32,671 nucleotides of DNA from Lachnospiraceae bacterium (GTDB lineage Bacteria > Bacillota > Clostridia > Lachnospirales > Lachnospiraceae). Under the pieces are notes generated by a model, which was not told the origin of the DNA, did no database searches, and saw only the letters and a program-made list of their open reading frames with translations. The position numbers and the translations under genes are program-made. The stretch spans positions 1-32,671 of the forward strand of contig CAJSZQ010000038.1 in the NCBI GenBank assembly GCA_910574185.1. The letters run 5' to 3'. Shown one piece after another: positions 25,416-32,671 of this stretch. The stretch's first letter is position 1. Each line of letters opens with the position of its first letter.

Positions 25416-25422
25416 GAGGAGG
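25416..25422 (+). promoter_or_regulatory. Ribosome binding site that fixes the ychF start
   Basis: GAGGAGG lies 12 bases before ATG 25435. The frame is open upstream to 25414 but those codons overlap the ribosome site itself, so the ATG at 25435 is preferred. Confidence 0.7.
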
Positions 25423-25434
25423 TATTTAGAAAAT

Positions 25435-26535
25435 ATGAAACTAGGGATTGTTGGATTACCAAATGTGGGTAAAAGTACGTTATTTAATTCTTTGACAAAA
25501 GCGGGGGCAGAATCAGCTAATTATCCGTTTTGTACCATTGATCCGAATGTGGGAGTGGTTACGGTGCCGGATGAACGGCTGAATGTTCTCGGAGAGATGT
25601 ATCATACGAAAAAGATAATTCCGGCGGCGATTGAATTTGTGGATATTGCAGGTCTGGTTAAGGGGGCGTCTAAAGGAGAAGGACTTGGAAATCAGTTTCT
25701 GGCCAATATCCGCGAGGTAGACGCCATTGTTCATGTGGTGCGGTGTTTTGAGGACGGTAACATCGTTCATGTCGATGGAAGTATTAATCCAATGCGGGAT
25801 GTGGAGACGATTAATCTGGAGCTTATTTTTTCTGACCTTGAGGCGCTGGATAGAAGAATTGCCAAGACAGCAAGGTCGGCGAAAAACGATAAGGCGGCGG
25901 CAAAGGAGCTGAAGCTTCTGGAGCGAGTAAAAGATTATTTGGAAGATGGTAAGCTTGCTAAGAATTTTGAAGGTTTTGACGATGAAGAAGAGGAGGCGTT
26001 GTTCCACAGCCTGAACCTTCTTACAGCGAAACCAGTGATATTTGCAGCGAATGTTACAGAAGACGAACTTGCAGATGACGGAGAGGCTAACGCAGGGGTA
26101 CAGGCTGTGCGGGAGTATGCGAATGCAGAACACTGTGAAGTGTTTGTGGTATGCGCTCAGATTGAGCAGGAGATTGCCGAGCTTGAAGATGATGAGAGGA
26201 AGATGTTTTTGGAGGATTTGGGGCTTTCAGAGTCGGGTCTGGAGAAACTGATTAAGGCAAGTTATAGTCTTCTTGGACTCATCAGTTATCTGACAGCCGG
26301 AGAACCAGAAGTACGGGCGTGGACCATTACAAAAGGCACAAAGGCTCCGCAGGCGGCGGGGAAAATTCATACGGATTTTGAACGGGGATTTATCCGGGCA
26401 GAGGTTGTAGCATATGATGACTTAATGGCCTGTGGTTCACACAATGCGGCAAAAGAAAAGGGGCTTGTCCGACTGGAAGGTAAAGAGTACGTAGTTCAGG
26501 ACGGAGATATTATGCTTTTCCGATTTAATGTGTAG
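25435..26535 (+). CDS. ychF: Redox-regulated ATPase YchF (Obg-like)
   Basis: P-loop NTPase of the Obg family that binds ribosomes and prefers ATP. From ATG 25435 the product has 366 residues, close to the 363 of E. coli. It shows GLPNVGKS (7-14), NYPFCTIDPNVG (29-40), DIAG (70-73), the altered G4 motif NVTE (206-209) that explains ATP use, a coiled-coil insert (about 135-200) and a C-terminal TGS domain (about 283-366; FERGFIRAEVVAYDDL). Confidence 0.96.
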   Translation: MKLGIVGLPNVGKSTLFNSLTKAGAESANYPFCTIDPNVGVVTVPDERLNVLGEMYHTKKIIPAAIEFVDIAGLVKGASKGEGLGNQFLANIREVDAIVHVVRCFEDGNIVHVDGSINPMRDVETINLELIFSDLEALDRRIAKTARSAKNDKAAAKELKLLERVKDYLEDGKLAKNFEGFDDEEEEALFHSLNLLTAKPVIFAANVTEDELADDGEANAGVQAVREYANAEHCEVFVVCAQIEQEIAELEDDERKMFLEDLGLSESGLEKLIKASYSLLGLISYLTAGEPEVRAWTITKGTKAPQAAGKIHTDFERGFIRAEVVAYDDLMACGSHNAAKEKGLVRLEGKEYVVQDGDIMLFRFNV

Positions 26536-26564
26536 GATAAGGATATGGAAAGGAAGAGAACAAC

Positions 26565-27551
26565 ATGCATAAGACAATAGACTTTCCGAATCTTGGGATT
26601 CATCTTAAGAATGTAGGGAAAGCAATCTCTGTTTTTGGCTTTGATATAGCTTTTTATGGAATCATAATTGGACTTGGTATTTTGGCGGGTATTTTTATGG
26701 CGATGCTTTGGGCAAAGCGGACGAAACAGAATCCAGAGGTTTATATTGATCTTGCAATTTATGCGGTGATTTTTGGGATTATTGGCGCGAGGATTTACTA
26801 TGTGATATTCTCCTGGGATATGTATAAGAATGATCTGCTTAGTATTCTGAATATCCGGCAGGGAGGTCTTGCTATATACGGTGGAGTAATCGGCGCGGTT
26901 ATTACAGTATTTATATTTGCAAAGAAGAGAGAACTTGCGGTGGGAAAGCTTCTTGATACGGCTTGTTTTGGATTGGTGCTGGGGCAGGCAATTGGACGCT
27001 GGGGAAATTTTTTTAACAGAGAGGCTTTTGGTGAATATACGAACGGGTTATTTGCAATGAAGCTTCCCTTAGATGCGGTAAGAAGCTCCGATGTGACACA
27101 GTTCATGCGGGATCATATGGAAATGGCGGACGGGGTGGGATATATTCAGGTACATCCTACGTTTTTGTACGAATCTGTCTGGTGTTTGCTGGTCTTGATT
27201 TTTATGACGTTTTACAGCAGAAGGCAGATGTTTAAAGGAGAGATGTTCCTTGTGTATTTGGCGGGTTATGGATTTGGAAGATTCTGGATTGAAGGACTCC
27301 GGACGGATCAGCTTCTGATACCGGGAATTGGATGGGCCGTATCCAGAGCGCTGGCAGCGCTTCTTACAGTAGTGTCTGTGATACTTATCGTGAAGGTCAG
27401 AAAGAATATTGAACGAAGAAGAACGATGCATAGACGGAAGACGCGTTACAGAGAAGAGTATCCACAGCAGGAGGAGCGTGTGGAATCAGGGCTTACAGCA
27501 GATGCTGCGGAGAGTAATTTTGATGATTTCGATGATTTTATAGAGAGTTGA
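26565..27551 (+). CDS. lgt: Prolipoprotein diacylglyceryl transferase
   Basis: Membrane enzyme that attaches diacylglycerol to the lipobox cysteine of prolipoproteins, such as the one at 11141. The 328 residues contain about seven membrane segments, the signature IGRWGNFFNREAFG (143-156) and the HPTFLYES motif (197-204), plus GRFWIEGLRTDQL (238-250). It is about 37 residues longer than the E. coli enzyme: after the last helix (about 262-277) comes a basic patch (KVRKNIERRRTMHRRK) and an acidic end (NFDDFDDFIES). Start follows GGAAAGGAAG. Confidence 0.95.
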   Translation: MHKTIDFPNLGIHLKNVGKAISVFGFDIAFYGIIIGLGILAGIFMAMLWAKRTKQNPEVYIDLAIYAVIFGIIGARIYYVIFSWDMYKNDLLSILNIRQGGLAIYGGVIGAVITVFIFAKKRELAVGKLLDTACFGLVLGQAIGRWGNFFNREAFGEYTNGLFAMKLPLDAVRSSDVTQFMRDHMEMADGVGYIQVHPTFLYESVWCLLVLIFMTFYSRRQMFKGEMFLVYLAGYGFGRFWIEGLRTDQLLIPGIGWAVSRALAALLTVVSVILIVKVRKNIERRRTMHRRKTRYREEYPQQEERVESGLTADAAESNFDDFDDFIES

Positions 27552-27552
27552 C

Positions 27553-27584
27553 AAAGAGGCTGTGCAGAGCACAGTCTCTTTACG
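27553..27584 (+). terminator. Probable terminator after lgt
   Basis: AAAGAGGCTGTGC (27553-27565) pairs with GCACAGTCTCTTT (27569-27581) with one G-U pair and a 3-base loop. The T-run is short (TTT then ACG), so efficiency is uncertain. Confidence 0.65.
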
Positions 27585-27606
27585 ATTCGCAGTCAGACTG
27601 GCGGAC

Positions 27607-27674
27607 GCGGGTTGAATCAGGAGTAAAACACGCCCGAATTGTCTGCATAAAGATGCGCTCCCGATTCAATCCGC
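27607..27674. repeat. Long imperfect inverted repeat upstream of nifJ
   Basis: Bases 27607-27623 (GCGGGTTGAATCAGGAG) pair with 27658-27674 (CTCCCGATTCAATCCGC): 17 positions with one mismatch and one G-U pair. The 34-base loop has a small inner hairpin (GCAT/ATGC). No T-run follows. It could be a small structured RNA, a regulator site, or the remains of a miniature mobile element. Confidence 0.5.
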
Positions 27675-27743
27675 CGTTTATCAGACACCCTGTGAATTGT
27701 GGTTTTTGTATGGAAAAAGGAACAAAAATTAGCTGGTAATGTC

Positions 27744-27772
27744 TGGACTTTTTTTATACCACAGGATATAAT
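27744..27772 (+). promoter_or_regulatory. Promoter for nifJ
   Basis: TGGACT (27744-27749), a 17-base spacer with a T-run, then an exact TATAAT (27767-27772). Transcription would start near 27779 and leave a leader of about 108 bases. Confidence 0.65.
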
Positions 27773-27795
27773 AACTACATACGTCGAAAATTCTT

Positions 27796-27847
27796 TATAC
27801 CCTTTGGGTATACCGGAGTGGAGGGTCAATTTGGACAGGCATTCCGG
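27796..27847 (+). other. Two hairpins in the nifJ leader
   Basis: TATACCC (27796-27802) pairs with GGGTATA (27806-27812) over a TTT loop. Directly after, CCGGAGTG (27813-27820) pairs with CATTCCGG (27840-27847) over 19 bases, one G-U pair. Neither has a T-run. They could stabilise the mRNA of a highly expressed gene. Confidence 0.5.
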
Positions 27848-27886
27848 CAAGTATAACATTTTCTAATTTAAGGAGGAACAAGAAAA

Positions 27887-30800
27887 ATGGCGAGAAAAAT
27901 GAAGACCATGGATGGTAATCATGCAGCGGCTCACGCTTCTTATGCTTATACTGATGTTGCAGCGATTTACCCAATTACACCTTCGTCTGTTATGGCAGAG
28001 GCTACAGACGAGTGGGCGACTCAGGGCAGGAAAAACATCTTTGGGAGAGAAGTACAGGTTACAGAGATGCAGTCAGAGGCGGGAGCGGCAGGTACTGTTC
28101 ACGGCTCACTGGCAGCAGGAGCTTTGACTACTACGTACACAGCTTCACAGGGTCTGCTTCTCATGATTCCTAATCTTTACAAAGTTGCAGGCGAGCAGCT
28201 TCCGGGCGTATTTAATGTATCCGCACGTGCGCTTGCCAGCCATGCATTATCTATTTTCGGAGACCACTCAGACGTATACGCATGCCGTCAGACAGGCTGT
28301 GCGATGCTCTGCGAATCCAGCGTACAGGAGGTTATGGATTTGACGCCGGTTGCACACTGTGCGGCAATCAAGGGACGTATTCCATTTATTAACTTCTTTG
28401 ACGGTTTCCGTACCTCTCATGAGATTCAGAAGATTGAGACATGGGATTATGAAGATTTGAAAGAGATTGTGGATATGGATGCAATCGATGCATTCAGAAA
28501 GCATGCGCTGAATCCGAATCATCCTTGCCAGAGAGGTTCCGCACAGAATCCGGATATCTTCTTCCAGGCAAGAGAGGCATGCAATTCCTATTATGACGCT
28601 ATGCCGGCAATTGTTCAGGAATACATGGACAAGGTTAACGCGAAGATTGGTACGGATTACAAGCTGTTTAACTACTATGGAGCCGCTGATGCAGAGAGAG
28701 TTATCATTGCTATGGGTTCTGTATGCGATACCATTGACGAGACGGTTGATTACCTGATGGCGGCAGGCGAGAAGGTTGGTGTAGTTAAGGTTCGTCTTTA
28801 CAGACCGTTCAGCGCATCTGCATTGATTGATGCAATTCCGGATACCGTTAAGACTATCAACGTATTAGACAGAACCAAAGAGCCGGGAGCGCTTGGAGAG
28901 CCATTATATCTGGACGTTGTTGCAGCTCTTAAGGGCACTAAGTTCGATGCAGTTCCGATTCTTTCCGGACGTTACGGCTTGGGCTCGAAAGATACTACGC
29001 CGGCAGAGATTGTAGCAGTATTCAAGAACACAGAGAAGAAAGTGTTCACCATCGGTATTGTGGATGATGTTACGAATCTTTCTCTGGATTCCGGCGCACC
29101 GCTTGTTACTACGCCGGAGGGAACCATCAACTGTAAGTTCTGGGGACTGGGAGCAGACGGTACGGTTGGAGCCAACAAGAACTCCATCAAGATTATCGGC
29201 GATAATACCGACATGTATGCACAGGCATATTTTGATTATGACTCTAAGAAATCCGGCGGTGTTACCATGTCTCACCTGCGTTTCGGAAAGAGTCCGATTA
29301 AGTCCACTTATCTGATTCATAAGGCTAACTTTGTGGCTTGCCACAATCCTTCTTATGTGAATAAGTATAATATGGTTCAGGAGTTAGTAGACGGAGGAAC
29401 CTTCCTTCTGAACTGTCCATGGGATATGGAAGGACTTGAGAAGCATCTTCCGGGACAGGTAAAGGCATTTATTGCAAATCATGACATTAAACTTTATACA
29501 ATCGACGGTATTAAGATTGGTAAAGAGATTGGACTTGGCGGACGTATCAATACCGTTCTTCAGTCTGCATTCTTCAAGCTGGCTGCCATCATTCCGGAGG
29601 AAGAGGCAATTGATTTGATGAAGAAGGCTGCAAAGGCTACTTATGGCAAGAAGGGCGATAAGATTGTACAGATGAACTACGATGCAATCGACGCCGGAGC
29701 TAAGCAGGTAGTTGCAGTAGACGTTCCGGCAGAGTGGAAGAACTGTGAGGACGAAGGCCTGTTTACGCCAGAAGTTAAGGGCGGAAGAGAAGATGTTGTC
29801 GCATTTGTTAAGAATATTCAGTCAAAGGTCAATGCACAGGAAGGTAATTCACTTCCGGTATCTGCATTTACGGATTATGTAGACGGCTCTACTCCGTCTG
29901 GTTCTGCAGCATACGAGAAGCGCGGCATTGCTGTAGATATTCCGGTATGGAAGGAAGAGAACTGTATTCAGTGTAACCGCTGCGCTTATGTATGTCCGCA
30001 TGCAGTTATCCGTCCGGTAGCGCTTACAGAGGAAGAGGCTGCAAAGGCTCCGGAAGGACTTAAGACTATCGATATGATCGGTATGCCTGGCATGAAGTTT
30101 GCTATAACAGTATCTGCCTACGATTGTACAGGCTGCGGTTCCTGTGCAAATGTATGTCCTGGCAAGAAGGGCGAGAAAGCGCTTGTTATGGAGAACATGG
30201 AAGCAAATGCCGGCTCACAGGTTTACTTCGATTTTGGAAGAGAGATTCCAGTTAAGCCAGAGGTGGTTGCGAAGTATAAAGAGAATACCGTTAAGGGAAG
30301 TCAGTTCAAACAGCCGCTCCTTGAGTTCTCAGGCGCATGTGCAGGCTGCGGAGAGACGCCTTATGCGAAGTTAATTACACAGTTGTTCGGAGACAGAATG
30401 TACATCGCTAATGCGACGGGATGTTCTTCGATTTGGGGTAACTCATCACCGTCTACGCCTTACACCGTAACTCCAGAAGGTAAGGGACCGGCATGGTGCA
30501 ACTCTTTATTTGAGGATAACGCTGAGTTTGGTTACGGTATGCTGTTGGCACAGAATGCTCTGAGAGAAGGTCTGAAGGCTAAGGTTGAGCAGGTGGCTGC
30601 TTCTGAGGAGGCTTCCGATGAAGTAAAGGCTGCATGCGGCGAATGGCTTGATACCTATGGAAGCGGCGTTACAAACGGAACGGCTACAGATAAGCTGGTT
30701 GCAGCATTAGAGGGCTGTGACTGCGAGACCTGCAAAGATATCGTGAAGAATAAAGATTTCCTCGCTAAGAAGTCCCAGTGGGTATTCGGCGGCGACGGAT

Positions 30801-31423
30801 GGGCTTATGACATCGGTTTCGGCGGCGTTGACCATGTGCTTGCAAGCGGTAAGGATATCAACGTTATGGTATTCGATACCGAGGTTTACTCCAACACAGG
30901 CGGACAGTCTTCTAAGGCTACCAAGACAGGTGCAATTGCTCAGTTCGCGGCAGGCGGTAAAGAGATTAAGAAGAAAGACCTTGCAGGGATTGCCATGAGC
31001 TATGGTTATGTATATGTTGCACAGATTGCAATGGGCGCTGACTATAACCAGACTGTTAAGGCAATCGCAGAGGCGGAAGCCTATCCGGGACCATCGCTCA
31101 TCATTGCATACGCTCCATGTATCAACCATGGTATTAAGAAAGGTATGAGCAAGGCTCAGACCGAGGAGCAGTTAGCGGTAGAGTGCGGTTACTGGAACAA
31201 CTTCCGGTTTAGTCCTGCGGCAGAGGGCGGCAAGTTTACGCTTGACAGCAAAGAGCCTAAGATGGAAGGCTATAAAGACTTCCTGAACGGAGAGGTTCGT
31301 TACAACGCTCTTGCAAGATTCAATCCTGAGAAGGCTGAAGTGATGTTTGCTCAGAACGAGAAGGAAGCGAAGGAAAGATACGAGTATCTGAAGAAGCTTG
31401 TTACTCTGTACGGAGCAGAATAA
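27887..31423 (+). CDS. nifJ: Pyruvate:ferredoxin (flavodoxin) oxidoreductase
   Basis: One-chain enzyme that oxidises pyruvate to acetyl-CoA and CO2 while reducing ferredoxin, central to anaerobic energy metabolism. The 1178 residues include the pyruvate-binding N-domain (AAIYPITPSSVMAE, about 25-38), a gamma-type domain, two 4Fe-4S motifs CIQCNRCAYVCP (from Cys693) and CTGCGSCANVCPG (from about 747), and the TPP half with CAGCGETPYAKL (about 819) and GDGWAYDIGFGG to SNTGGQSSKATK (about 967-1010), ending with the extra cysteine region near AYAPCINHG. Length is standard. Codon use has more C-ending codons (ttc, tac, atc) than its neighbours, a sign of high expression. It is flanked by its own promoter and terminator. 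Confidence 0.97.
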   Translation: MARKMKTMDGNHAAAHASYAYTDVAAIYPITPSSVMAEATDEWATQGRKNIFGREVQVTEMQSEAGAAGTVHGSLAAGALTTTYTASQGLLLMIPNLYKVAGEQLPGVFNVSARALASHALSIFGDHSDVYACRQTGCAMLCESSVQEVMDLTPVAHCAAIKGRIPFINFFDGFRTSHEIQKIETWDYEDLKEIVDMDAIDAFRKHALNPNHPCQRGSAQNPDIFFQAREACNSYYDAMPAIVQEYMDKVNAKIGTDYKLFNYYGAADAERVIIAMGSVCDTIDETVDYLMAAGEKVGVVKVRLYRPFSASALIDAIPDTVKTINVLDRTKEPGALGEPLYLDVVAALKGTKFDAVPILSGRYGLGSKDTTPAEIVAVFKNTEKKVFTIGIVDDVTNLSLDSGAPLVTTPEGTINCKFWGLGADGTVGANKNSIKIIGDNTDMYAQAYFDYDSKKSGGVTMSHLRFGKSPIKSTYLIHKANFVACHNPSYVNKYNMVQELVDGGTFLLNCPWDMEGLEKHLPGQVKAFIANHDIKLYTIDGIKIGKEIGLGGRINTVLQSAFFKLAAIIPEEEAIDLMKKAAKATYGKKGDKIVQMNYDAIDAGAKQVVAVDVPAEWKNCEDEGLFTPEVKGGREDVVAFVKNIQSKVNAQEGNSLPVSAFTDYVDGSTPSGSAAYEKRGIAVDIPVWKEENCIQCNRCAYVCPHAVIRPVALTEEEAAKAPEGLKTIDMIGMPGMKFAITVSAYDCTGCGSCANVCPGKKGEKALVMENMEANAGSQVYFDFGREIPVKPEVVAKYKENTVKGSQFKQPLLEFSGACAGCGETPYAKLITQLFGDRMYIANATGCSSIWGNSSPSTPYTVTPEGKGPAWCNSLFEDNAEFGYGMLLAQNALREGLKAKVEQVAASEEASDEVKAACGEWLDTYGSGVTNGTATDKLVAALEGCDCETCKDIVKNKDFLAKKSQWVFGGDGWAYDIGFGGVDHVLASGKDINVMVFDTEVYSNTGGQSSKATKTGAIAQFAAGGKEIKKKDLAGIAMSYGYVYVAQIAMGADYNQTVKAIAEAEAYPGPSLIIAYAPCINHGIKKGMSKAQTEEQLAVECGYWNNFRFSPAAEGGKFTLDSKEPKMEGYKDFLNGEVRYNALARFNPEKAEVMFAQNEKEAKERYEYLKKLVTLYGAE

Positions 31424-31458
31424 GCAGAATCTATTAAGATAAAATACTGTAATAATCT

Positions 31459-31488
31459 GGCCCGCTGGCGAAAGCCGGCGGGCTTTTA
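31459..31488 (+). terminator. Intrinsic terminator after nifJ
   Basis: GCCCGCTGGC (31460-31469) pairs with GCCGGCGGGC (31474-31483), one G-U pair, GAAA tetraloop, then TTTT. Confidence 0.9.
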
Positions 31489-31502
31489 AAAAGGGGAAAA
31501 TT

Positions 31503-31532
31503 ATGATTTTCGCAGTTCTTAGGTCAGAGTAG
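31503..31532 (+). CDS. Possible 9-codon leader ORF before the AEC permease
   Basis: ATG at 31503 follows AAAAAGGGG and encodes MIFAVLRSE before TAG at 31530-31532. It lies 31 bases upstream of the permease gene. It may be a chance ORF, or a leader peptide. Confidence 0.2.
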   Translation: MIFAVLRSE

Positions 31533-31563
31533 GTGCTGTGGGAACCATAACGGGAGAAATAAG

Positions 31564-32478
31564 ATGCTTTTGTTGCAGCAAATGATTGTGTTATTTATCT
31601 ATATGATTTTAGGATACTATGGAAGCAGAGCGGGAGCGTTGGATGCAAGAGCAGGCAAAGTTTTGTCATGGATAGTCATCCATATTGCCAATCCGGCGCT
31701 GATTCTTAATTCGGCGGTTGGAAGCGACGGGAAAGCGGCGGGAAGAGAGCTTGTGAGTACGGCAGTGATTGCGGTGCTGATGTTTGCGGTTCTTCTGATA
31801 CTGGCATGGTTTACTCCGATTGTATTCCGGGCGTCCGAGGATGAAAAGGGAATATATAAGTTGATGACAACTTTTAATAATATAGGATTTATGGGATTTC
31901 CAGTAATTGCTGCCGTATATGGGAACGAGGCGTTGCTGTATGCGGCTATATTTACGCTGCCTTTTAATGTGTTGATTTATACTTATGGAATTGCCATGGT
32001 GCGTGGGAAAGACGCGGAAGGAGAAAAATTCCAATGGAAACGCATCTTGAATATAGGCGTGGTTTCTTGTCTGATTGCGGTTGTTTTGTATCTGTCATCA
32101 GCGTCAGTTCCGGGATTTATCCGGACAGCAATCACTGGGCTTAGCGGTCTGACCGGGCCTTTGAGTATGATGGTGATTGGGATTTCTTTATCGGCTATCA
32201 GCCTGAGGGAGCTATTTTTGGACGGGAAGCTGTTAATCTATTCAGCGGTGAAACTGCTGGCGATACCGATAATAGGAACTTTGGTAATCCGACAGTTTAT
32301 TACCAATGAACTTCTGGTGGCGGTCTGTATGATTATGCTTGCAACACCGGTGGCAAGTATGGCGGTTATGCTTGCAGGTCAGTATGATAGAAATGTGGAG
32401 CTGGCGTCAAAGGGTGTAGCGATTACTACCATTTTGTCGGTCATTACAATACCCGTCGTGTCTTGGGTTGTGTTGTAG
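31564..32478 (+). CDS. AEC-family (auxin efflux carrier-like) permease
   Basis: Predicted inner-membrane carrier of 304 residues with about ten hydrophobic helices in two five-helix halves. Typical family features are GYYGSRAGALDARAGKVLS and the helix-breaking IANPALILNS in the first half, NNIGFMGFPVIAAVYG in the middle, and the repeat-like TPVASMAVMLAGQYDRNVELAS in the second half. Bacterial members often move malate, malonate or other organic acids; no specific substrate is evident. ATG at 31564 follows GGGAG. It appears to be a single-gene unit after the nifJ terminator. Confidence 0.92.
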   Translation: MLLLQQMIVLFIYMILGYYGSRAGALDARAGKVLSWIVIHIANPALILNSAVGSDGKAAGRELVSTAVIAVLMFAVLLILAWFTPIVFRASEDEKGIYKLMTTFNNIGFMGFPVIAAVYGNEALLYAAIFTLPFNVLIYTYGIAMVRGKDAEGEKFQWKRILNIGVVSCLIAVVLYLSSASVPGFIRTAITGLSGLTGPLSMMVIGISLSAISLRELFLDGKLLIYSAVKLLAIPIIGTLVIRQFITNELLVAVCMIMLATPVASMAVMLAGQYDRNVELASKGVAITTILSVITIPVVSWVVL

Positions 32479-32499
32479 AAGATTTATTTTATGGTCTGT

Positions 32500-32671
32500 A
32501 AAATACCAATTTGAGTAGGTAGTGTCAAATAGTTTATGAAAACAGAGCTTGAAAAATATAGGCTCAAATGAACCTTGAAAAATGCAAATATATCAATCGG
32601 CAGGCCCTTCGGGGACTTAGGGCTTTGCCCTAAGAATCCACAAGGGACCTGTCCCTTGACCCATTTTCGGG
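32500..32671. repeat. Hairpin-rich non-coding edge, possible repeat or insertion-sequence end
   Basis: No gene is visible. Three hairpins stand almost back to back: CCC/GGG over TTC at 32605-32613, CTTAGGGC/GCCCTAAG at 32616-32634, and CAAGGGAC/GTCCCTTG at 32641-32658. The preceding TAGTGTCAAATAGTTTATGA (about 32519-32538) reminds me of ends of IS256-type elements in related genomes, but this is memory rather than proof. The element would continue beyond the window. Confidence 0.35.

Larger units (their letters stand above)
27552..27886. other. Intergenic region between lgt and nifJ
   Basis: This 335-base stretch contains no convincing gene; a 63-codon frame at 27548-27739 has no ribosome site or recognisable product. 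It holds, in order, a hairpin terminator (27553-27581), a long inverted repeat (27607-27674), a promoter (27744-27772), two leader hairpins (27796-27847) and the nifJ ribosome site AAGGAGG. Confidence 0.8.

Noticed and set aside
25414..25434. Longer start for YchF
   Set aside because: It lies over the ribosome site and adds residues before the conserved MKLGIVGLPNVGKS start.
27548..27739. 63-codon open frame between lgt and nifJ
   Set aside because: It runs through the terminator and the inverted repeat, has no ribosome site and no recognisable product.
32485..32506. AT-only inverted repeat TATTTTA/TAAAATA after the AEC gene as a terminator
   Set aside because: The stem is only seven A-T pairs with no GC core and no T-run, too weak for termination.
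1..32671. CRISPR array, tRNA, rRNA or a complete prophage
   Set aside because: No regularly spaced repeats, cloverleaf patterns, ribosomal RNA sequence or phage structural genes were seen.

Overview
The window reads as a stretch of chromosome from an anaerobic gut Firmicute, most likely Lachnospiraceae (Clostridium cluster XIVa). The basis is moderate GC, strong AGGAGG-type ribosome sites, a two-subunit transketolase, a one-chain pyruvate:ferredoxin oxidoreductase, and the gene order priA-def-fmt-yugP-rsmB-rlmN-prpC-prkC-rsgA-rpe-thiN. All convincing genes are on the + strand. I see no tRNA, rRNA, CRISPR array or complete mobile element.

Layout. (1) 1-6284: a sugar-uptake block with a BglG/MtlR-type PTS regulator that has lost its N-terminal end, an ascorbate-family (Ula/Sga) PTS split into EIIA, EIIC and EIIB, and the two halves of a transketolase. 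No lactonase, decarboxylase or epimerase of the ascorbate pathway is present, so the substrate is open. (2) 6285-7383: a YitT-family membrane protein behind a perfect-consensus promoter that runs straight into a strong terminator. (3) 7481-11017: a three-gene cassette of D-aspartate ligase-like ATP-grasp enzyme, aspartate racemase and a MurE-like ligase of the streptococcal L-lysine type. It looks like a pathway for making D-Asp and joining it to peptidoglycan precursors. (4) 11141-11764: a small lipoprotein with its own promoter-like box and terminator. (5) 11893-25365: a long housekeeping run starting with a second MurE, which carries the meso-diaminopimelate motif DNPR. It continues through replication restart (priA), N-terminal formyl handling (def, fmt), a membrane metalloprotease, RNA methylation (rsmB, rlmN), the PP2C phosphatase and PASTA kinase pair, ribosome maturation GTPase rsgA, rpe and thiN. 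(6) 25435-27551: ychF and lgt. (7) 27887-31423: nifJ with a structured leader and clear terminator. (8) 31564-32478: an AEC-family permease. (9) The right edge (32500-32671) is non-coding and packed with short hairpins, and could be the start of a repeat or insertion sequence.

The most interesting point is the coexistence of two MurE paralogues with different substrate-pocket motifs within 5 kb. One sits in the D-Asp cassette and the other has a DAP motif plus an inserted pair of CxxC motifs. Together with the lipoprotein and the PASTA kinase/phosphatase pair, this makes the central 16 kb rich in cell-wall functions. The observations about structure and motifs are read directly from the sequence. 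Substrate assignments are inference from family knowledge.
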